NCBI GenBank assembly: GCA_949879025.1
Contig: CATLBO010000015.1
Span: forward strand, 1-45,512
Direction: 5' to 3'
Length of the DNA stretch: 45,512 nt
From: an uncultured Hungatella sp.
GTDB lineage: Bacteria > Bacillota > Clostridia > Lachnospirales > Lachnospiraceae
In this document: positions 44,736 through 45,512 of the stretch, piece by piece
How the letters are laid out: every line of letters starts with the position of its first letter
Position numbering within the stretch: position 1 is the first letter of the stretch
Notes under the pieces: generated by a model
What the model saw: the letters and a program-made list of their open reading frames with translations, nothing else
The model's database searches: none
What the model was told of the DNA's origin: nothing
Translations under genes and position numbers: made by a program

Positions 44736-45512
44736 TTACAGGGTAAACTGAACCGTACAGAATACCCCATAAAGAACAAGAAGCGCAATTCCCTGAACTC
44801 TGGAAAGCCTTCCGCGGATAAGAGCCGGAACCGTCATAAGCAGCATGACTGTGAACATAACCGGAATCTCCAGCACAAGAGAGGCATTGCGGCCAAAGAT
44901 CATGGAACTTTGAGGGACGCTGAAAGGAGCCAGAGTCACGGAAACGCCGTTGACCAGCACCAGGTTAAAAAGGTTGGCGCCAATTACATTTCCAAGAGAA
45001 AGGGCCCCATGTCCTTTCAGCAGGGAGGTAATGGCTGTTACCAGCTCCGGCAGAGAAGTGCCCAGCGCAACAAAAGTCAGCGCAATCACAGATTCAGGCA
45101 CTCCAAGAGCCTGGGCTATAAGGGTTCCGTTGTCTACAAGAAGGTTGGCGCCTATGGCGATAAGGGCAGCGCCGATAACCAGCAGGCCCATATTCTTTCC
45201 AAGAGGCTTTTCAGCTTCCTCTTCCTCACCATCCTCGTCTTCAGGCGGGTTATGTTTCATCTGCATTACAGTAACTACCATATAGACAACGAAGATTGCC
45301 AGAAGAGCAGCACCGACCAAACGGCTGAAATATCCGGTGAAATAGGCAACTCCGGCATAAAGCAGGGCAGATACAAAGAAAAACATTACCGGTGTGCGCA
45401 GAGTTTTCTTATTGACTGGCCCCGGCTTAACCGTAATAGTGATTGCTGCAATCAGGGCAGTGTTGCAGATAATGGAACCAATGGCATTGCCGTAGGCAAT
45501 TTCGCTGTGGCC
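44736..45512 (-). CDS. Calcium/sodium antiporter, 3' part (cut by window)
   Basis: An open frame of 258 codons continues past the right edge, so the N-terminus is missing. It opens GHSEIAYGNAIGSIICNTAL, part of the first alpha repeat. The second alpha repeat reads ALTFVALGTSLPELVTA and GNVIGANLFNLVLV. An acidic cytosolic loop (PPEDEDGEEEEAEK) lies between. These are the ion-site signatures of the CaCA family (YrbG-like). The C-terminus is complete. Confidence 0.9.
   Translation of the reverse strand, partial: GHSEIAYGNAIGSIICNTALIAAITITVKPGPVNKKTLRTPVMFFFVSALLYAGVAYFTGYFSRLVGAALLAIFVVYMVVTVMQMKHNPPEDEDGEEEEAEKPLGKNMGLLVIGAALIAIGANLLVDNGTLIAQALGVPESVIALTFVALGTSLPELVTAITSLLKGHGALSLGNVIGANLFNLVLVNGVSVTLAPFSVPQSSMIFGRNASLVLEIPVMFTVMLLMTVPALIRGRLSRVQGIALLVLYGVFCTVQFTL

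Overview
The window comes from a low-to-moderate GC Gram-positive anaerobe, most likely a Lachnospiraceae-type member of the Clostridia. The reasons are strong AGGAGG ribosome-binding sites, Firmicute-consensus promoters, the HprK / Crh-like HPr pair, an NfnAB-type transhydrogenase, GreA-LysS, and the order uvrC-hprK-murB-rapZ-whiA-crh-dnaE-pfkA. No rRNA, tRNA or CRISPR array was seen.

Layout. (1) 1-19150 is housekeeping DNA, almost all on the + strand: nfo (minus) and a divergent HAD phosphatase, a lipoprotein with a glycosidase-like barrel, a DUF1653 protein, uvrC, hprK, murB, rapZ, whiA, a Crh-like HPr with Glu at position 15 and Ser at 46, dnaE, pfkA, a small DUF6145-like protein, a DUF (dus) tRNA-dihydrouridine synthase, a PHP phosphatase, a VOC protein and a Cof-type HAD phosphatase. 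(2) 19191-28555 is a 9.3 kb AT-richer integrated element bounded by a 20-bp direct repeat lying in the last codons of lysS. (3) 28529-45512 is host DNA again: lysS and greA (minus), an aldose-epimerase-like protein, a chemotaxis receptor, a MoxR / DUF58 / membrane-protein operon (minus), nfnAB, deoB, a YitT protein, a DctPQM TRAP transporter, and the 3' part of a Ca2+/Na+ antiporter (minus, cut by the window edge).

The element is the most interesting part. It has a Tn916-family tyrosine integrase at one end, an XRE repressor at the other, and a leftward replication operon (small HTH protein, degenerate primase N-domain protein, RepA-like ATPase, ERCC4 nuclease, small proteins). It also carries a phage terminase small subunit split by an A8 run, but no capsid, tail, portal, large terminase, relaxase or conjugation gene. 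This is the profile of a phage satellite (PICI-like). Cargo is a stand-alone HIRAN protein, a ribbon-helix-helix protein and a YafQ-type toxin-antitoxin pair, followed by about 600 bp of structured DNA with no gene. A 9-mer, ACCTGATAA, is repeated seven times in the element and is otherwise almost absent.

Outside the element, a 100-bp structured repeat occurs twice at 83% identity without gaps, each time just upstream of a gene (15166 and 40566). It looks like a dispersed RNA-structured repeat or a cis-regulatory element. The sugar-control genes (HprK, Crh-like HPr, PfkA) are close together. The yvcK gene that sits between rapZ and whiA in Bacillus is missing here.
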